From: Sideroxydans lithotrophicus ES-1
Lineage (GTDB): Bacteria; Pseudomonadota; Gammaproteobacteria; Burkholderiales; Gallionellaceae
DNA: 64,000 nucleotides
Assembly (NCBI RefSeq): GCF_000025705.1
Contig: NC_013959.1
Coordinates: 1,665,063-1,729,062 of the forward strand
Direction: 5' to 3'
The notes under the pieces are model-generated. The model did no database searches, was not told where the DNA came from, and saw only the letters and a list, made by a program, of their open reading frames with translations. The stretch's first letter is position 1, and the number at the start of each line of letters is the position of its first letter. The position numbers and the translations under genes were made by a program. Below, one piece after another: positions 61,131 through 64,000 of the stretch.

Positions 61131-62345
61131 ATGGCATTAGTCAACCCGCATGGCGGGGGCGACCTCAAACCCTTGCTGTTAGAGGGTGAAGAGTTGATCG
61201 CTGAAATGAAACGCGCTCGCTCGTACCCGAAAGTGACCGTGAGTTCGCGCGAAAAAGGCGACCTCATCATGCTCGGCATCGGCGGTTTCACACCACTCGA
61301 CGGCTTCATGCCCCATGCCGACTGGCAAGGCGTCTGCGACGGCATGACCATGACCAACGGCCTCTTCTGGCCCATCCCCATCACCCTCTCGACCAGCAAA
61401 GCAGCAGCAGAAGCGATTCCTACCGGTACCGACATCGCATTGGTTGATCCGGACGATGACAGCATTCTCGCCACGATGAAGGTCACCGAAAAATACTCCA
61501 TCGATAAAGGGCATGAATGCGCAACCGTATTCGGCACTACCGACATCGAGCATCCCGGCGTGAAGATGGTGATGGAGCAAGGCGACGTGAATCTTGCCGG
61601 CCCCGTGAAGGTCTTGTCGCAGGGAGGGTTTCCGCAGAAATATGGCACGCTGTTCATGACGCCGAAAGAGACGCGCGCCCTGTTCAACGAGTTGGGCTGG
61701 AGCAAGGTCGCCGCTTTCCAAACGCGCAACCCGATGCACCGGTCGCACGAATATCTCGCCAAAGTGGCGATCGAAGTCTGCGATGGCGTGCTCATCCATT
61801 CGTTGCTCGGCAACCTGAAACCCGGCGACATCCCTGCCGAAGTACGCACACAGGCCATCATCGCGCTGACCAAACACTACTTCGTCGCCAAGACCATCGC
61901 ACAGGCAGGATATCCGCTGGACATGCGCTACGCGGGGCCGCGCGAAGCCCTGCTGCATGCACTGTTCCGCCAGAACTACGGCTGTTCGCATCTCATCGTC
62001 GGACGCGACCACGCTGGGGTCGGCAGCTACTACGGCCCGTTCGATGCTCATCACATCTTCGACAAGATACCCAAGGGAGCGCTGGAGACACAGGCGCTCA
62101 AGATCGACTGGACGTTCTGGTGCTACAAGTGCGGCGGCATGGCTTCCGCCCGCACCTGCCCTCACGGCGATGCTGATCGCCTGCTGCTCTCCGGCACCAA
62201 ATTACGCAAGATGCTTTCCGAAGGCTCCGACGTGCCAGCCGAATTCAGCCGACCGGAAGTACTGGAGATATTGCGCGAGTACTACGCTGGACTGCAAGAG
62301 CATGAGAAGGTAGAAGTAAAACTGACGGGGCATTCCGCGAAGTAA
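61131..62345 (+). CDS. sat: Sulfate adenylyltransferase (ATP sulfurylase, dissimilatory)
   Basis: The 404-residue Sat has the substrate motif [13 protein letters not shown] and the HxxH-type GRDHAGVG motif. It also has a zinc site, [16 protein letters not shown]. In sulfur oxidisers it runs in reverse, making ATP and sulfate from APS and pyrophosphate. GGGAGG lies about five bases before the ATG. It heads the sat-aprMBA operon. Confidence 0.96.
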   Translation: MALVNPHGGGDLKPLLLEGEELIAEMKRARSYPKVTVSSREKGDLIMLGIGGFTPLDGFMPHADWQGVCDGMTMTNGLFWPIPITLSTSKAAAEAIPTGTDIALVDPDDDSILATMKVTEKYSIDKGHECATVFGTTDIEHPGVKMVMEQGDVNLAGPVKVLSQGGFPQKYGTLFMTPKETRALFNELGWSKVAAFQTRNPMHRSHEYLAKVAIEVCDGVLIHSLLGNLKPGDIPAEVRTQAIIALTKHYFVAKTIAQAGYPLDMRYAGPREALLHALFRQNYGCSHLIVGRDHAGVGSYYGPFDAHHIFDKIPKGALETQALKIDWTFWCYKCGGMASARTCPHGDADRLLLSGTKLRKMLSEGSDVPAEFSRPEVLEILREYYAGLQEHEKVEVKLTGHSAK

Positions 62346-62404
62346 GGCCAACGGATATTCCGGTCATTTAGGGTCATTCGTCTGCAATTATTGAGGAGAA
62401 ACTA

Positions 62405-63241
62405 ATGTTCACGAGCAATCCCTTTGCCGCACTTTCGGCATCGATTCCAACCGCCTACATGCAGGGGTATATCGTCGTGATGTTCCTGCTGGTCATGGGC
62501 GGGACGATACTCGACATGCTTCACAAGAAAAGCGCGCAATACTTTTTCGCCAATGCGAAAAAAGCGCAGAAGAGTGCAAAACGATCTGTGGGTGGCGGAG
62601 AAAAGGTGGCGATCGCCACTTCCGTGCTGGTAAAGGAAGTTTTGACTTCTGGCGAATTCGACAATCCAAGACGCAGACTTTCCCATCTGTTGACCATGTG
62701 GGGAACCATCATCTTCATCATGACTACCGCAATCATGATCTTTTGCTATCCCACACCGGCAACGCCCACACCTACCCTGCTGCCCCAGCTCTGGCACATC
62801 GGCGCGCTGATGCTGGCGGTGGGTGGATACTGGTTCTGGTTTGCCATCCGCGTTGATGTGGCTGCGGAAGGCCTTTCATGGTTTCGGCTTGAGCGCGCGG
62901 ACTTGTTCATCCTCTCGCTGCTGGCCACCTCGACCTTCGCATTGGCCTGGTCTTTTACCGGCGGTGGATTGACCGTGTTCTTTGCCTTGTTCATCCTGTC
63001 CAGCACAGTGCTCTTTGGCGGCGTGTATTGGTCCAAGTTTGCCCACATGTTCTTCAAGCCAGCTGCGGCCTATCAGAAGAAAGTCATCATGGCCGATGGT
63101 GGGCGCGAGAATCTGCCTCCCGACTATGACCTGACGGATCCTGAAGTACAGCGAAAGTTTCCGGATATCCCCACGTACATGGGCAAGAACCCGCCCAACA
63201 TGGGACTTTGCATCAAGGCTGAACGAGCAAACCATTACTAA
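62405..63241 (+). CDS. aprM: AprM, membrane anchor of APS reductase
   Basis: The 278-residue membrane protein has about five helices. It is found only with sat-aprBA in sulfur oxidisers that lack qmoABC. It is proposed to link AprBA to the quinone pool. GAGGAG lies before the ATG. aprB follows after 43 bases. Confidence 0.88.
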   Translation: MFTSNPFAALSASIPTAYMQGYIVVMFLLVMGGTILDMLHKKSAQYFFANAKKAQKSAKRSVGGGEKVAIATSVLVKEVLTSGEFDNPRRRLSHLLTMWGTIIFIMTTAIMIFCYPTPATPTPTLLPQLWHIGALMLAVGGYWFWFAIRVDVAAEGLSWFRLERADLFILSLLATSTFALAWSFTGGGLTVFFALFILSSTVLFGGVYWSKFAHMFFKPAAAYQKKVIMADGGRENLPPDYDLTDPEVQRKFPDIPTYMGKNPPNMGLCIKAERANHY

Positions 63242-63284
63242 TGCTGTCTTGACCAATTTTCGATAAGAAATAGAGGAGTATCGT

Positions 63285-63767
63285 ATGCCTACCTTTGTAT
63301 ATATGACGCGTTGTGATGGTTGCGGAGAATGCGTAGACATCTGCCCGTCCGACATCATGCACATCGACAAGAAGCTGCGTCGTGCTTACAACATCGAACC
63401 CAATATGTGCTGGGAATGCTATTCCTGTGTAAAAGCCTGCCCGCATCAAGCGATCGATGTACGCGGTTATGCAGACTTTGCGCCGCTTGGTCACTCGGTA
63501 CGTGTGATCCGGGATGAGGAAAAAGGCACCATTGCATGGCGCATCAAGTTCCGCAACGGCAAAAAAGATATGGAGTTGTTGGCGCCTATCACGACCAAGC
63601 CCTGGGGCTCGGCGACACCGAAACTGGCAGACGAACCTGCTCCAAGCAAGGAGATGCGCGACAGCCAACTGTTGTTTAACGAGCCGAAATATATACGCAT
63701 GGATGAAGGTGGCTTACACACACTGGAATCCAATGGCCTGGAAATTAAAAAAGGGGTGCAATACTAA
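63285..63767 (+). CDS. aprB: Adenylylsulfate reductase, beta subunit
   Basis: The 160-residue product has two [4Fe-4S] clusters: CDGCGECVDICP and CWECYSCVKACP. The C-terminal tail wraps the alpha subunit. GAGGAG precedes the ATG, and the stop overlaps the aprA start by one base (TAATG). Confidence 0.96.
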   Translation: MPTFVYMTRCDGCGECVDICPSDIMHIDKKLRRAYNIEPNMCWECYSCVKACPHQAIDVRGYADFAPLGHSVRVIRDEEKGTIAWRIKFRNGKKDMELLAPITTKPWGSATPKLADEPAPSKEMRDSQLLFNEPKYIRMDEGGLHTLESNGLEIKKGVQY

Positions 63768-64000
63768 TGAGCTACCAGACAATTATTGAAGACGATATCG
63801 ACATCCTGGTTGCCGGTGCGGGTCTGGGCGGTACGGGGGCGGCATTCGAGGCAAGATATTGGGGACGGGACAAGAAGATCGTCATCGCCGAAAAGGCGAA
63901 CATCATGCGTTCTGGTGCAGTAGCCCAGGGCCTGTATGCGATCAACTGTTACATGGGCACACGCTTTGGCGAGAACAATCCCGAGGATCATGTGCGCTAT
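63767..64000 (+). CDS. aprA: Adenylylsulfate reductase, alpha subunit (N-terminal fragment)
   Basis: The first 78 codons are present; the gene runs past the window end. The FAD-binding dinucleotide fold is seen in DIDILVAGAGLGGTGAAFEA and in KKIVIAEKANIMRSGAVAQG, followed by the substrate-region GLYAINCYMG. With AprB it oxidises sulfite and AMP to APS. Confidence 0.95.
   Translation, partial: MSYQTIIEDDIDILVAGAGLGGTGAAFEARYWGRDKKIVIAEKANIMRSGAVAQGLYAINCYMGTRFGENNPEDHVRY

Overview
The window reads as a chromosomal segment of a chemolithoautotrophic, sulfur-oxidising betaproteobacterium. This is inferred from gene content: a complete reverse-type dsr cluster with dsrEFH and dsrL, a soxXYZAB set without soxCD, soeABC, and sat-aprMBA. 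Combined with glnD, map, typA and rpsB housekeeping genes, it resembles Gallionellales/Sulfuricellales members such as Sideroxydans or Sulfuricella. I could not run a database search, so the genus is not settled.

Region 1 (1-15.7 kb) is mostly housekeeping. It holds the first 21 codons of rpsB with its promoter and leader, a PilZ protein, glnB-nadE-rmuC, a secreted dienelactone-hydrolase-like protein, typA, an RhlE-type helicase, a glycine-zipper lipoprotein, map and glnD. Region 2 (7.3-9.9 kb and 15.8-21.7 kb) holds two separate pairs in which an orphan periplasmic solute-binding protein gene lies directly upstream of a membrane c-di-GMP protein gene; the second pair follows a LamB-type porin gene.

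Region 3 (21.8-39.4 kb, all minus strand) is one long collinear gene string: dsrABEFHCMKLJOPN, a DUF4202 gene, cysG, an HTH-ferredoxin-reductase fusion, a secreted protein, an ankyrin protein and two small unknown genes. It supplies the siroheme sulfite reductase, its sulfur carrier DsrC, the DsrEFH donor, the DsrMKJOP membrane complex, the DsrL reductase, and siroheme synthesis (CysG) and probable amidation (DsrN). Divergent from dsrA (39.7-43.4 kb, plus strand) is an accessory operon: a 71-residue unknown, an orphan Cas6-like protein, a DsrC homologue lacking both C-terminal cysteines, a tandem TusA-TusA protein, an unknown, a TauD-family dioxygenase and a membrane-anchored glutaredoxin-like protein.

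Region 4 (43.4-50.5 kb, minus strand) runs ECF sigma factor, anti-sigma factor, soxX-Y-Z-A-B, a YeeE-type sulfur transporter and a secreted DsrE-like protein. The anti-sigma factor carries a periplasmic domain that aligns with the secreted DsrE-like protein encoded at the other end of the same string, including its cysteine. This suggests sulfur-sensing control of sox. Region 5 (50.6-56.2 kb) holds a DUF302 lipoprotein, a DsbC-like protein, FadL, DsrE2-TusA and a SulP transporter. Region 6 (56.2-64 kb) holds soeABC, divergent from sat-aprM-aprB-aprA (aprA cut by the window end), so direct and APS-dependent sulfite oxidation are both encoded.

A 14-bp motif, roughly TAACCC-N4-GGGG, occurs between dsrA and the accessory operon, twice between soeA and sat, and on the minus strand upstream of tusA-dsrE2. 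It is a candidate shared operator for the cytoplasmic sulfur-oxidation genes. I saw no tRNA, rRNA, CRISPR array or insertion sequence; one REP-like palindrome sits inside dsrN.
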